A stretch of DNA of 64,000 nt from Lacisediminihabitans sp046156175 (GCF_046156175.1 NZ_JAYLVL010000003.1:310001-374000); one strand, 5' to 3'; shown: positions 40,189-49,869, counted from the stretch's first letter. Program-made: numbers and translations. Notes: generated by a model from the sequence alone, not told the origin.

Positions 40189-40920
40189 TTGCTGCACAAC
40201 GCACTCGTTCCGTGGCTCGATCCCACCCTGCTGATCCATCAGGCAGGACCGTGGGCGCTGCTCCTGGTGTGCGCGATCATCTTCGCCGAAACCGGCCTGC
40301 TCATCGGTTTCATCTTCCCCGGCGACACCCTCCTTCTCATCACCGGCCTGCTCACCTTCACCGGCACCATCCAGATCCAGATCTGGTGGGTGGCACTCGC
40401 CATCGGACTGGCGGCATTCATCGGCGGCGAGGTCGGCTACTACATCGGCAAGAAAGCCGGACCGCGCATCTTCGAGCGCAAGGAGACCGGGCTCTTCAGC
40501 ATCGCGAACGTGAAGCGCACCAACGCATTCTTCGAACGGTTCGGTGGATCCGCCGTCATCCTCGCCCGATTCGTGCCGATCGTCCGCACCTTCGCACCGA
40601 TCGCGGCCGGTGTCGGCAAGATGGACTACCGCAAGTATTCGCTTTACAACGCGATCGGCGCCTTCGTCTGGGGCGGCGGAGTGACGACGCTCGGCTTCCT
40701 GCTCGGCAACATCAAGCCCGTGGCCGATTTCGTGATCAAGTACGTGGATCTCGTGCTGCTCGCCGTGGTGCTTCTCACGCTCATCCCCACCCTCTTCCAC
40801 CTCTTCCAGTCGAGGCTGAAGGCACGAAGGGCCGCCCGGCTTTCCGGCGGCGCGGTGCCCATACCGACCGACGCCGAAGTGACGATCGACCAGAAGTACT
40901 TCGACCAGAAGAAGGACTGA
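40189..40920 (+). CDS. DedA-family membrane protein
   Basis: A 243-residue protein beginning at TTG 40189 (GGAG ten bases upstream). It has about five hydrophobic segments and the family motifs FAETGLLIGFIFPGDTLLLITG, YYIGKKAGPRIF, FFERFGGSAVILARFVPIVRTFAPIAAGVGKMDYRKYSLYN (the re-entrant E-R-F/A-R-F-x-P-x-x-R core). DedA proteins maintain membrane lipid turnover and resistance to cationic compounds; recent work links them to undecaprenyl-phosphate recycling. It sits 91 bp after tRNA-Leu. Confidence 0.88.
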   Translation: MLHNALVPWLDPTLLIHQAGPWALLLVCAIIFAETGLLIGFIFPGDTLLLITGLLTFTGTIQIQIWWVALAIGLAAFIGGEVGYYIGKKAGPRIFERKETGLFSIANVKRTNAFFERFGGSAVILARFVPIVRTFAPIAAGVGKMDYRKYSLYNAIGAFVWGGGVTTLGFLLGNIKPVADFVIKYVDLVLLAVVLLTLIPTLFHLFQSRLKARRAARLSGGAVPIPTDAEVTIDQKYFDQKKD

Positions 40921-41033
40921 CCGGCAGGTCCTACGCCCCCGGGAGTAGCCGGGATTCGTCCGAGAGGATGCCGGCCGGGGGACGTGGAGGGCGCAGGCTG
41001 GTGGCACACCCCCTACCAAGGAGCCTTCCCCTC

Positions 41034-41732
41034 ATGCCGGTACCGATTCTCGCTGCGCGCGATGTCACCAAGTCCTACGGTCGGGGGCCCGGTCGCTTTG
41101 ATGCGCTCAAGGGTGTTTCGCTCGAGATCTACGAGGGCGAGTCCGTCGCCATCGTCGGCAAGAGCGGATCCGGCAAGTCCACGCTCATGCACCTCCTCGC
41201 GCTGCTTGATCGGCCGAGCAGCGGGTCCATCGAGCTCTCGGGATCGGATGCCCTCCTCCTCACCGGCCGCACCCTCAACGTCACCCGCAATCGCACTTTC
41301 GGATTCGTGTTCCAGCAGTTCTTCCTCACCGGCGGCGCCTCGGTTCTCGAGAACGTGATCCTCCCCCTGAAGATCGCCGGCATCGGCGTGCGCGACCGCA
41401 AGCGCCGCGGACGGGCCGCGCTCGCCCAGTTGGAGCTCGAAGACAAGGCCACCAACAAAGCGAGCGACCTCTCGGGCGGCCAGAAACAGCGGGCGGTGAT
41501 CGCGCGCGCCCTCGTCAACGATCCGCGCATCATCTTCGCGGATGAACCGACCGGAAACCTCGATAGCGCGACCGGTGCAGTGGTCGAAGACATCCTGTTC
41601 GGACTCAACCGGGACAAGGGAATCACCCTCATCGTCGTGACCCACGACGCGGACCTCGCGGCACGGTGCGATCGGCGCATCTACATCCGCGACGGTCTCG
41701 TCGTCGACTCCGAGAGCGCGGTGGCCGCATGA
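41034..41732 (+). CDS. MacB-type ABC transporter ATPase
   Basis: A 232-residue ABC ATPase from ATG 41034 with AAGGAG at 41018-41023. Walker A is VGKSGSGKST, signature DLSGGQKQRAVIARAL, Walker B RIIFADEPTGNLD with the switch histidine in VVTHDADLAA. The long in-frame open stretch upstream is antisense-like and includes the DedA gene, so it is rejected. The final TGA overlaps the permease start (ATGA), so the two are coupled and form a MacB-like exporter, of lipoprotein, peptide or antibiotic type. Confidence 0.88.
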   Translation: MPVPILAARDVTKSYGRGPGRFDALKGVSLEIYEGESVAIVGKSGSGKSTLMHLLALLDRPSSGSIELSGSDALLLTGRTLNVTRNRTFGFVFQQFFLTGGASVLENVILPLKIAGIGVRDRKRRGRAALAQLELEDKATNKASDLSGGQKQRAVIARALVNDPRIIFADEPTGNLDSATGAVVEDILFGLNRDKGITLIVVTHDADLAARCDRRIYIRDGLVVDSESAVAA

Positions 41733-43018
41733 GGACCGTCGACGTGATCGGCACGGCGATCGAGAACAGCTTCCGCAGCAAGCTCCGCACCACGCTCACG
41801 GTGATCGCCATCTTCATCGGCGCTTTCACCCTCACCATCACCAACGGTCTCGGCACAGGCATCAACGACTACATCAACAGCACTGTCGCGGCCATCGGTG
41901 CCCAGGACGTGCTCACCGTGACAAAGGTGGGCACCGATGCGACCACCACCGGGCCGAAGAAGTACAACCCCGACCTCCTGGCCTCCAGCGCCGGTCGTCC
42001 CGGCAGCACCGTGCAGGCGTTGACGCCCAGCGACATCAGCACCATCACGGCCCTCACGGGTGTGAAGTCGGTGCAACCGACGCTGTCCGTCAGCCCCAAC
42101 TACATCCAGGTCGGATCCGGCACGAAGTATGCGCTCAACGCGAGCGGCGCGGTGCCCGGCATCAAGCTCCAGCTCGCCGCGGGGGCACAACCGAGCTCCA
42201 CCTCGAGCGAGTCCCAGATCGTGGTGGCGAAGTCGTACGTGAAAGCCCTCGGGCTCTCTAGTGACTCCGCCGCGATCGGCACCCTGGTGAAGATCGGCGT
42301 GACGGATGCCGCGCAGAATTCCTCCACCGTCGATGCGACCATCGTGGGCATCTCCGACGCCAGCCTCGGCGCGGTCGCTGACGTGGCGACCACCAACTCC
42401 GCGCTCACACAGAAGCTCTTCGATACCCAGAGCGTCGGCCTCACCGGGTCGGCGAAGGACCGCTACTCGCAGGCATCCGTGCGATTCGATTCCGCCGCGA
42501 CCCCGGCAGAGGTCACCCAGCTTAAGGACCGCCTCACGAAGGCCGGCTACAGCGGCCAGACTGTCGCGGACCAGATCGGTACCTTCAAGACGGTGATCGA
42601 CGCGATAGTGCTCGTACTCAACGCCTTCGCGGTAATCGCGCTGCTCGCGGCGAGCTTCGGCATCGTCAACACCCTGCTGATGTCGGTGCAGGAACGCACC
42701 AAGGAGATCGGGCTGATGAAGGCGATGGGCATGGGCGGCGGCAAGGTGTTCGGCCTCTTCAGCTTCGAAGCGGTCTTCATCGGCTTCCTGGGCAGCGCGA
42801 TCGGAGCCGGGATCGCCATCCTCGTCGGCACCGGCGTGAGCGCGGCGCTCTCGGGATCGGTCTTCTCGGCCCTTCCCGGCCTCACGCTGATCGCGTTCAG
42901 CCCCGGGTCGATCGCCACGATCATCCTCGTCGTGATGGCGATCGCCTTCGTCGCCGGCACCCTTCCCGCCGCGAAGGCGGCGCGCCAGGACCCGATCGAG
43001 TCCCTGCGGTACGAGTAG
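41729..43018 (+). CDS. FtsX/MacB-type ABC permease
   Basis: A 429-residue permease: first transmembrane helix near 17-38 (TTLTVIAIFIGAFTLTI), a long periplasmic MacB_PCD domain (about 40-300) and three C-terminal helices (IVLVLNAFAVIALLAASFGIVNTLL; FIGFLGSAIGAGIAILVG; IATIILVVMAIAFVAGTLPAAKAARQDPIESLRYE), the closing ARxxPIEALRxE motif being typical. It pairs with the preceding ATPase. It starts at ATG 41729. Confidence 0.87.
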   Translation: MRTVDVIGTAIENSFRSKLRTTLTVIAIFIGAFTLTITNGLGTGINDYINSTVAAIGAQDVLTVTKVGTDATTTGPKKYNPDLLASSAGRPGSTVQALTPSDISTITALTGVKSVQPTLSVSPNYIQVGSGTKYALNASGAVPGIKLQLAAGAQPSSTSSESQIVVAKSYVKALGLSSDSAAIGTLVKIGVTDAAQNSSTVDATIVGISDASLGAVADVATTNSALTQKLFDTQSVGLTGSAKDRYSQASVRFDSAATPAEVTQLKDRLTKAGYSGQTVADQIGTFKTVIDAIVLVLNAFAVIALLAASFGIVNTLLMSVQERTKEIGLMKAMGMGGGKVFGLFSFEAVFIGFLGSAIGAGIAILVGTGVSAALSGSVFSALPGLTLIAFSPGSIATIILVVMAIAFVAGTLPAAKAARQDPIESLRYE

Positions 43019-43033
43019 CGCTACCGCTAGTCG

Positions 43034-43576
43034 TTACGGTGCGGTGGTGCGCTTCTCGAGGCGCACCATCGCATCGTGGGCGGAGCGGCGCACTTCCTTC
43101 TCTTCGTCCTTGAGCAGCAGGGTCAGGGCCGGCAGGTGGCTGGCATCCCCCACTTCGCCGAGAGCCCGCGCGGCGGCACCGCGCACTCGCGCCACCTCGT
43201 CGGACAGCATCGCCGTGAGCGCTTCCTGCTCGTCGAGCCGGCGGATGAAGGCCACGCGGGCGCACATCTCGCGCACCCGCCAGGCCTGGTCGCCGAGTCC
43301 GCGATGCACGGCGGATGCCGCGGAGTCGGCCCACACGAAGGTGAGAGCCCGTGCGCCCCAGACTTCTGGCCAGTAGAGCGGCGGGGCTCCATCCAGCACT
43401 CCCTGGGCGTGACGCCCACCCACGATGAGCAGGAACTCCTCGCCCTCGTTGCCCCCCATGAGCAGCGAGGCGGAACGGTCGACCACCACCTGCTCGCCGA
43501 AGCGCGCGACGGCGGCGGTGATGCGGTCCCCGGGGGAATCGTCGATCTGGACGGTGGATGCGGAATCGTCAGTCAT
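43034..43576 (-). CDS. HEAT-repeat protein
   Basis: A 180-residue soluble protein. The C-terminal half has HEAT-type repeats (VREMCARVAFIRRLDEQEALTAMLSDEVARVRGAAARALGEVGDASHLPALTLLLKDEEKEVRRSAHDAMVRLEK). The N-terminal half is unidentified. HEAT repeats bind proteins. It ends a six-gene run (photolyase to this gene) on the - strand and converges on the ABC permease gene. Confidence 0.72.
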   Translation of the reverse strand: MTDDSASTVQIDDSPGDRITAAVARFGEQVVVDRSASLLMGGNEGEEFLLIVGGRHAQGVLDGAPPLYWPEVWGARALTFVWADSAASAVHRGLGDQAWRVREMCARVAFIRRLDEQEALTAMLSDEVARVRGAAARALGEVGDASHLPALTLLLKDEEKEVRRSAHDAMVRLEKRTTAP

Positions 43577-43604
43577 GGCGGGTTCAACGGTACCGCGCCC
43601 GGGC

Positions 43605-44834
43605 CTAGCCCGTGATCGTGAGCCAGATGAGCGCCAGGTTCAGCGCGATCACCAACACCACGATGAGCGACATCGCCCATCGGGCCGGTCGCCGGTTGGC
43701 CTGCTCCCCCATCACCGCGGGATCGTTGGTCAGCCTCAGCAGGGGGATGAGGGCGAAGGGGATGCCGAAGCTCAGGAACACCTGGCTCACCACCAGAGCC
43801 CAGGTCGGGTCGATGCCCGCCGCGAGAAGCGCGACCGCCGGCACCAGGGTGACCACTCGGCGCACGAAGACGGGGATGCGACGCTTGAGCAGCCCGGCCA
43901 TGATCGTGGCTCCCGCGTAGCTTCCCACCGAGGTGGAGGCGAGGCCGGAGGCGAGAAGCCCGATGGCGAAGACCAGGGCGATCCCCGGTCCGAGCGCGGC
44001 TCCGATGGCCGCGTGGGCTCCCGCGATGGTGTCGGTCGCGCCGACACCGCGCAGGTTCACTGCGGCGAGCAGCAGCATCCCGACATTGACCAGTCCGGCG
44101 ATGCCGAGGGCGATGATCACGTCCCAACGGGTGACACGCAGGATGCGGCGTCGGGCCTCCGGGGCGGTCACGTGTCCGTGGCGGTCCCTGGCCAGCGCCG
44201 AGTGCACGTAGATGGCGTGCGGCATGACGGTGGCGCCGAGCATGCTCGCCGAGACCAGCACGGAGCCGGAGCCCTCGAATCGCGGCACGAGGCCGCCGAG
44301 CACGGCGCGGCCGTCCGGCGGGGTGACGAACAGTCCAGCGAGGAATCCGATGGCGATGATCGCGAGCAGTCCGATGATCACCGATTCGAACGGCCGTTGG
44401 CCGTAGCGCGACTGCACGGCGAGGAGGCTGAGCGAAACGGCGCCGACGACGATGCCACCGAGGAAGAGCGGAAGCCCGAACAGCAGGTTGAGCGCGATCG
44501 CGCCACCGATCACCTCGGCGAGGTCCGTGGCCGCGGCCACGAGTTCCGCCTGCGCCCAGAATAATCGGCGGGAGCGGTTTCCCATCCGGTCGCCGATGAG
44601 CTCTGGAAGGGAGCGACCGCTCACCAGGCCGAGCTTGGCGGAGTGGTACTGGATCAGTGCCGCCATGAGGCTCGCTGACACCAGGACCCAGACCAGCAGG
44701 TATCCGTATCTCGCGCCGCCGCTGATGTTCGCCGCGACGTTGCCCGGATCGACATAGGCGATCGCCGCCACAAAAGCGGGGCCGAGAAGAAAGAGGCCGC
44801 GGGCCGCCGGACGGCTGCGGGCGGTGGCGGTCAT
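43605..44834 (-). CDS. mntH: Nramp-family divalent metal transporter
   Basis: A 409-residue transporter with about 11 helices. The metal-binding motifs are VDPGNVAAN in helix 1 (Asp-Pro-Gly) and ATVMPHAIYVHS in helix 6 (Met-Pro-His). It imports manganese (and iron) with protons. It lies nine bases after rdgB and 28 before the HEAT gene on the same strand, so is probably co-transcribed. No manganese riboswitch is seen in front of it, as it is inside an operon. Confidence 0.92.
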   Translation of the reverse strand: MTATARSRPAARGLFLLGPAFVAAIAYVDPGNVAANISGGARYGYLLVWVLVSASLMAALIQYHSAKLGLVSGRSLPELIGDRMGNRSRRLFWAQAELVAAATDLAEVIGGAIALNLLFGLPLFLGGIVVGAVSLSLLAVQSRYGQRPFESVIIGLLAIIAIGFLAGLFVTPPDGRAVLGGLVPRFEGSGSVLVSASMLGATVMPHAIYVHSALARDRHGHVTAPEARRRILRVTRWDVIIALGIAGLVNVGMLLLAAVNLRGVGATDTIAGAHAAIGAALGPGIALVFAIGLLASGLASTSVGSYAGATIMAGLLKRRIPVFVRRVVTLVPAVALLAAGIDPTWALVVSQVFLSFGIPFALIPLLRLTNDPAVMGEQANRRPARWAMSLIVVLVIALNLALIWLTITG

Positions 44835-44843
44835 CCCCGAATT

Positions 44844-45449
44844 CTAAGTGGGCTGGCCGAGCAGCAATTCGTGGACGATCGGCATCAGCGCGTCGAAGGC
44901 GCGAGCGCGATGGCTGACCGCATTCTTCTCGTCCGGGTGCAGCTCGGCGGCGGAGACGTTGTAGCCGGCCGGCTTGAAGACGGGATCGTACCCGAAGCCG
45001 CCACCGCCCACCGGCTCGCGCAGCACGCTCCCGGGCCAGCGGCCGAGCTCGACTCTCTCGCGGCCGTCGGGCAGCACGAGCGCGGCGGCGCAGAGGAACT
45101 CGGCGCCGCGGTCATCAACCCCCTCGAGGTTCCTGACGAGAAGGCGCACGTTGTCCGCATCGTCCCGCGTGCCGGCGTAGCGAGCCGAATGGATGCCCGG
45201 GGCGCCCCCGAGAGCCGCCACCGCGATTCCGGAGTCATCCGCGATCGCGGCGAAACCGGTGTGAGCGGATGCCGCCCGTGCCTTGATCAGCGCGTTTGCC
45301 TCGAAGGTGTCGCCATCCTCCACTGGTTCGGGGCCGTCGTAGGCCCTGAGGTCGATCCCGTCGAGCCTGCGTCCGAGAATCCTTCGGAGTTCGATGACCT
45401 TGTGCGCGTTGTGGGTGGCGAGCACCAGGGGAACAAGGACCGTGGTCAT
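44844..45449 (-). CDS. rdgB: Non-canonical purine NTP pyrophosphatase (RdgB/HAM1)
   Basis: A 201-residue protein starting at ATG 45449 with LATHNAHK, DDSGIAV, GGAPGIHSARYAG and GGGFGYDPVF: the HAM1/RdgB signature motifs. It removes dITP/XTP from the nucleotide pool to prevent mutation. The start overlaps the rph stop (ATGA). A longer frame to 45743 is antisense to rph. Confidence 0.95.
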   Translation of the reverse strand: MTTVLVPLVLATHNAHKVIELRRILGRRLDGIDLRAYDGPEPVEDGDTFEANALIKARAASAHTGFAAIADDSGIAVAALGGAPGIHSARYAGTRDDADNVRLLVRNLEGVDDRGAEFLCAAALVLPDGRERVELGRWPGSVLREPVGGGGFGYDPVFKPAGYNVSAAELHPDEKNAVSHRARAFDALMPIVHELLLGQPT

Positions 45450-46183
45450 CGAGCGAGACTCTCCACCTGAAGTCTGGTCAGGTCGGCCCCACCGCCGAGG
45501 GCGAGGTCGAGGAGGGCATTCAGCTCGGTGCGGTCGAATGGCGCACCCTCGGCCGTGCCCTGCACTTCGACGAAGAGGCCACGGCCGGTGACGACGACGT
45601 TCATGTCGGTCTCGGCTCGCACGTCCTCGGTGTAGGCGAGATCGAGCATCGGAGTGCCGTCGATGATGCCGACGGAGACGGCAGCGACGCTGTCGATGAG
45701 CGGCACAGCCTTCTGGCCGATGAACTTCTTCGACCGACCCCACTCGAGGGCGTCGGCGAGGGCGACATAGGCACCGGTGATGGCCGCGGTGCGCGTGCCA
45801 CCGTCGGCCTGCAGCACGTCGCAGTCGATCACGATGGTGTTCTCACCGAGTGCCTTCATGTCCACGACGGCGCGCAGCGACCGGCCGATGAGCCGGGAGA
45901 TCTCGTGGGTGCGCCCTCCGATCTTGCCCTTCACCGATTCGCGATCCATCCGGTCGTTGGTGGAGCGCGGAAGCATCGAGTACTCGGCGGTGACCCAGCC
46001 CTTGCCCTTTCCGGTCATCCAGCGCGGAACGCCGTTGGTGAAGGAAGCGGTGCAGAGCACCTTCGTGCGCCCGAAGGAGATGAGGGCGGATCCCTCCGCC
46101 TGGTCGCTCCAGCCACGCTCGATGGTGATCGGCCTCAGCTGGTCGAGCTCTCGGCCATCGATGCGGGGTCCTGATGCGGTCAT
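45446..46183 (-). CDS. rph: Ribonuclease PH
   Basis: A 245-residue RNase PH with RPITIERGWSDQAEGSALISFGRTKVLC, MDRESVKGKIGGRTHEISRLIGRSLR, ENTIVIDCDVLQADGGTRTAAITGA and DLAYTEDVRAETDMNVV, all conserved. It trims tRNA 3' ends by phosphorolysis. Overlaps murI by ATGA and is followed by rdgB, the common actinobacterial order murI-rph-rdgB. Confidence 0.97.
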   Translation of the reverse strand: MTASGPRIDGRELDQLRPITIERGWSDQAEGSALISFGRTKVLCTASFTNGVPRWMTGKGKGWVTAEYSMLPRSTNDRMDRESVKGKIGGRTHEISRLIGRSLRAVVDMKALGENTIVIDCDVLQADGGTRTAAITGAYVALADALEWGRSKKFIGQKAVPLIDSVAAVSVGIIDGTPMLDLAYTEDVRAETDMNVVVTGRGLFVEVQGTAEGAPFDRTELNALLDLALGGGADLTRLQVESLAR

Positions 46184-47034
46184 GGGGTGCCGCCTTTCTG
46201 GTTGAGGGTGGGAAGGGTGAGAGCGCCGGTCTCGACGAGTTCGACCGTGGAAACCTCCGGCCCGAGAAAACGACGTACCAGACGGGTGAACTCCAGCGGG
46301 GAGTCACCGGTCGCCTCGAAGACGTGGGTGGGTGCGACACCGGCCTCGCGTTCGATGCCGTGCCGTACGAGGGTGCGGTAGACGTCGAAGGCCGTCTCCT
46401 CCGCGCTCGAGACGAGGGTGACATCCTCCCCCATCACGTACTGGATCGCGGCGGACATCAGCGGGTAGTGCGTGCAGCCGAGCACGAGGGTGTCGACTCC
46501 GGCGTGCTTGAGGGGTGCGAGGTAGTGCTCGGCCACCTCGAACAGTTCCGGGCCGCTCGTCACCCCGGCCTCGACGAATTCGACGAATCGGGGGCACGCC
46601 TCACTGAACAGGGTCAGATGCGGTGCCGCGGCGAAGGCGTCGTCGTAGGCCCGGGAGGTGATGGTGCCGACGGTCCCGATCACCCCGACCCGGCCGTTGC
46701 GGGTCTGCCGAACTGCAGCACGCACGGCGGGCTGGATGACCTCCACGACCGGGATGCCGAGGGCTTGGGTGTATCGCTCCCGAGCATCCCGCAGCATGGC
46801 CGCCGAGGCCGTGTTGCACGCGATCACGAGCATCTTCACGCCCTGAGAGACCAGGTCGTCGAGCACCTCGAGCGTGTAACGCCGCACGTCGGCGATGGGC
46901 TTCGGACCGTACGGCGAGTGTGCGGTATCGCCGACGTAGACCAGGGATTCGTTCGGCAGCTGGTCGAGCACCGCGCGGGCCACCGTGAGACCGCCGACCC
47001 CGGAGTCGAAGATCCCGATCGGCGCGTCATCCAT
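46180..47034 (-). CDS. murI: Glutamate racemase
   Basis: A 284-residue enzyme with PIGIFDSGVGGLTVARAV, YVGDTAHSPYGPKP, catalytic cysteines in ACNTAS and GCTHYP, and IGTVGTI. It makes D-glutamate for peptidoglycan. First of the tightly coupled murI-rph-rdgB genes; the photolyase gene is 25 bp upstream. Confidence 0.96.
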   Translation of the reverse strand: MDDAPIGIFDSGVGGLTVARAVLDQLPNESLVYVGDTAHSPYGPKPIADVRRYTLEVLDDLVSQGVKMLVIACNTASAAMLRDARERYTQALGIPVVEVIQPAVRAAVRQTRNGRVGVIGTVGTITSRAYDDAFAAAPHLTLFSEACPRFVEFVEAGVTSGPELFEVAEHYLAPLKHAGVDTLVLGCTHYPLMSAAIQYVMGEDVTLVSSAEETAFDVYRTLVRHGIEREAGVAPTHVFEATGDSPLEFTRLVRRFLGPEVSTVELVETGALTLPTLNQKGGTP

Positions 47035-47059
47035 AGGGTCCGAGTTTACGCGGGATGCC

Positions 47060-48520
47060 CTACAACGCGGTGCGACGCCGTTCCTGGTCGACCACCTGCT
47101 CGCGGTCGCTCAGCCGTCGGAGGCCGGCGAGCGGCTGCGCCATGCGGAAGTTGCCGCGGATCTGCGGCTCCACCCGGTCGAGGAATGCCCAGTATCCGGC
47201 GGTCACCGGGCAGGCGTTCGGGCCGAGTCGCACCTTCGGGTCGAATCGACAGCCGCCGCAGTAGTCCGTCATCCTGTTGACATAGGCACCCCCGGCCGCA
47301 TAGGGCTTGGTGCCGACGATGCCTCCATCCGCAAACAGGCTCATGCCGACGACGTTCGCGGGCATCACCCAGGGGGTGCCGTCCACGAACATCCCGATGA
47401 ACCACTCGTTCATCTGCTTGGGGTCGTAGCCGCGCTGTAGTGCCCAGTTGCCGATGATCATGAGCCTCTGGATGTGATGCGCCCAGCCGTGTTCGCGCAC
47501 CCCGCCGATCGTCTGGCTCAGGCAGTTGGCCTCGATGGCGGATGCCTCGAGCTCCAGCAACTCGCGGGGAATCGGCTCCGTCGCACCGAGGGCGTTGCTG
47601 TTCACGTAGTCCTCGTCCAGCCGCCAGTACAGGTGCCACACCCAGTCGCGCCAGCCGCAGAGCTGGCGCACGATGCCCTCGACGCTGCCGATCGGCGCCC
47701 GCCCGGCGCGATATTCGGCCTCGACCCGGTCGATCACCTCACGCGGATCGAGCAAGCCGAGGTTGAGTGGTGCGCTGAGCAGGGAGTGCGCCATCGTCCA
47801 GTCCCCGGTGAGCGTGGCATCCTCGAACGGCCCGAAGTCGCCGAGGCGACTCTCGATGAAGTCGTCGAGGGCCAGCCGCGCCTCCCCCGTGGTCGCCGAG
47901 AATCGCCGCGGACCATCGTCACCCACGAGGGTGATGTCGCCGGCGGCCTGCCAGCGATCGAGATCGTGGCGCACCCCCCGGTCGATGTCGTCCTCCTGCG
48001 GCCACCAGGGTTCGGGCAGGCCGAGGGTGAGGGCCCGCTTCGGCGGGGGTTGGCGGTTCTCGTGGTCGAAGTTCCACTGGCCGCCGGCGGGAGCGTCGCC
48101 GTCCTGCAGGATGCCCGTGCGGCCCCGCACCCAACGGTAGAAGTCCTCCATGATCGGGCGACCCTTTCGGGCATCCGCCCACTCGGCGAAATCCGCCTCA
48201 CTCGTGACGAAGCCACGGCTCGGAAGCACCGTCGCTCCGACCGATCGCACGAGGCGCCTCGCCGCATAGGAGGTCGGATCGACCACTTCGAGGTCGTCGC
48301 GCCCCTCCACCACGTCCCGGTAGTGCTCGACCTGGTGGAACTCCACCCGGTCCCCGAGCTCGGCCGCACGGTGGCGGATCGCCGAGAGGATGAGGTGAGC
48401 CTTGGCGCGGTGAATGGGCGCGCGGCGCAGCGCGGAGCGAGCCTCGATCAGCAGCATCCGTCCGCCATCGTCGAAGGCATCGCCCAGTTGGCCAGCGAAG
48501 ATCCAGCGGGTGCGCTCCAT
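47060..48520 (-). CDS. Iron-sulfur bacterial cryptochrome/photolyase (FeS-BCP, PhrB-like)
   Basis: About 486 residues from ATG 48520 (a GTG at 48529 is an alternative start). The family opening is RWIFAGQLGDAF, with an alpha-helical FAD domain (WTMAHSLLSAPLNLGLLDP, EWFIGMFVDGTPWVMPANVVGMSLFADGG). Four cysteines that can bind a 4Fe-4S cluster are seen in RQLCGW, YCGGC and ACPVT, as in PhrB. These enzymes repair (6-4) photoproducts or sense light. It is adjacent to, and probably transcribed with, murI. Confidence 0.88.
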   Translation of the reverse strand: MERTRWIFAGQLGDAFDDGGRMLLIEARSALRRAPIHRAKAHLILSAIRHRAAELGDRVEFHQVEHYRDVVEGRDDLEVVDPTSYAARRLVRSVGATVLPSRGFVTSEADFAEWADARKGRPIMEDFYRWVRGRTGILQDGDAPAGGQWNFDHENRQPPPKRALTLGLPEPWWPQEDDIDRGVRHDLDRWQAAGDITLVGDDGPRRFSATTGEARLALDDFIESRLGDFGPFEDATLTGDWTMAHSLLSAPLNLGLLDPREVIDRVEAEYRAGRAPIGSVEGIVRQLCGWRDWVWHLYWRLDEDYVNSNALGATEPIPRELLELEASAIEANCLSQTIGGVREHGWAHHIQRLMIIGNWALQRGYDPKQMNEWFIGMFVDGTPWVMPANVVGMSLFADGGIVGTKPYAAGGAYVNRMTDYCGGCRFDPKVRLGPNACPVTAGYWAFLDRVEPQIRGNFRMAQPLAGLRRLSDREQVVDQERRRTAL

Positions 48521-48564
48521 TCGAGTCACCGTACACGCGCGGCCTGCAGCCTAGGCTGGCTACT

Positions 48565-49869
48565 GTGACCGATGCCGTATCTTCGCTGCTGACCGACCGC
48601 TACGAGCTCACGATGCTGAACGCCGCCATCCGCGCCGGCACTCATGATCGCGACTGCGTGTTCGAGGTCTTCGCTCGCCGTCTCTCCGGTGGGCGTCGCT
48701 ACGGAATCGTCGCCGGCACCGGGCGGCTGCTCGATCTGATCGACGACTTCCGCTTCACCGACCGTGAACTCGACTGGTTGCGCGACAACGACGTGGTCTA
48801 CGACCGCGCTCTCGACTGGCTGGCCGACTACCGCTTCACCGGCAGCATCTCCGGCTACCAGGAGGGCGAGGTCTACTTTCCCGGCTCCCCCATCCTCGTC
48901 GTCGAAGGCACCTTCGCCGAGGCCGTGATCCTCGAGACCCTCGCCCTCAGTGTGCTCAACTACGACTCGGCGGTGGCAACGGCCGCCTCCCGCATGGTCT
49001 CTGCCGCGAGCGGCCGTCCCCTCGCGGAGATGGGATCGCGGCGCACCGGTGAGCGCAGCGCCGTCGCCGCCGCCCGCGCGGCCTTCATCGCCGGATTCGC
49101 GGCGACGAGCAACCTCGAGGCCGGCCGGAGCTGGGGTGTGCCGACCATGGGCACCTCGGCGCACTCCTTCACCCTCCTGCACGACACCGAGGAGGATGCC
49201 TTCCGAGCCCAGGTCGCTGCCCTCGGCCCCGGCACCACCCTCCTCGTCGACACCTACGACGTCACCGCGGCCGTCGATCTCGCCGTGCGGGTCGCGGGCA
49301 CCGGGCTCGGCGCCGTGCGGATCGACAGCGGTGACCTGCCAGAGCAGGTCGGAGCGGTACGCCGCCAACTCGATGCCCTCGGTGCGGTCAACACCAAGAT
49401 CACCGTGACGAACGACCTCGACGAGTTCACGATCGCGGCCCTCAGAGCCGCCCCGGTCGACTCCTATGGCGTCGGGACCTCTGTGGTCACCGGGTCGGGT
49501 TCCCCCGCCGCCGGTCTCGTCTACAAGCTCGTGGCCCGCAGGGATGCCGCGGGCGACTGGATCTCCGTCGCAAAGAAGTCCCCGGAGAAGGTATCGATCG
49601 GCGGTCGCAAGTTTCCCGTGCGTGAGTTCACCGCGGCGGGCACGGCGAGTGCCGAGGTCATCCACGTGGGGCAGCCGGAGGCCACTACATCCACTCACCG
49701 GCCCCTGCTCGTGCCGCTGATTGTCGACGGGGTCGCCGTGGAGAAGTACCGCGGGGAGGCCGGAACGCGGCTCGCAAGGGAGCACCGCGCGGCGGCGATC
49801 GCGGAGCTGCCAGAGGAGGCATTCCGCCTCGGTCGCGGCGACCCGGTGATCCCGACCCGTTACGCCTGA
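48565..49869 (+). CDS. pncB: Nicotinate phosphoribosyltransferase
   Basis: A 434-residue enzyme from GTG 48565 with LLTDRYELTMLNAAI, FEVFARRL, the phospho-histidine motif GTSAHSFTLL, RIDSGDL and YGVGTSVVTGSG. It makes nicotinate mononucleotide in the Preiss-Handler NAD salvage route. It is divergent from the photolyase gene, 44 bp away. Confidence 0.95.
   Translation: MTDAVSSLLTDRYELTMLNAAIRAGTHDRDCVFEVFARRLSGGRRYGIVAGTGRLLDLIDDFRFTDRELDWLRDNDVVYDRALDWLADYRFTGSISGYQEGEVYFPGSPILVVEGTFAEAVILETLALSVLNYDSAVATAASRMVSAASGRPLAEMGSRRTGERSAVAAARAAFIAGFAATSNLEAGRSWGVPTMGTSAHSFTLLHDTEEDAFRAQVAALGPGTTLLVDTYDVTAAVDLAVRVAGTGLGAVRIDSGDLPEQVGAVRRQLDALGAVNTKITVTNDLDEFTIAALRAAPVDSYGVGTSVVTGSGSPAAGLVYKLVARRDAAGDWISVAKKSPEKVSIGGRKFPVREFTAAGTASAEVIHVGQPEATTSTHRPLLVPLIVDGVAVEKYRGEAGTRLAREHRAAAIAELPEEAFRLGRGDPVIPTRYA

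Noticed and set aside
43605..44834. Manganese riboswitch in front of mntH
   Set aside because: Only nine bases separate mntH from rdgB, so there is no space for one.
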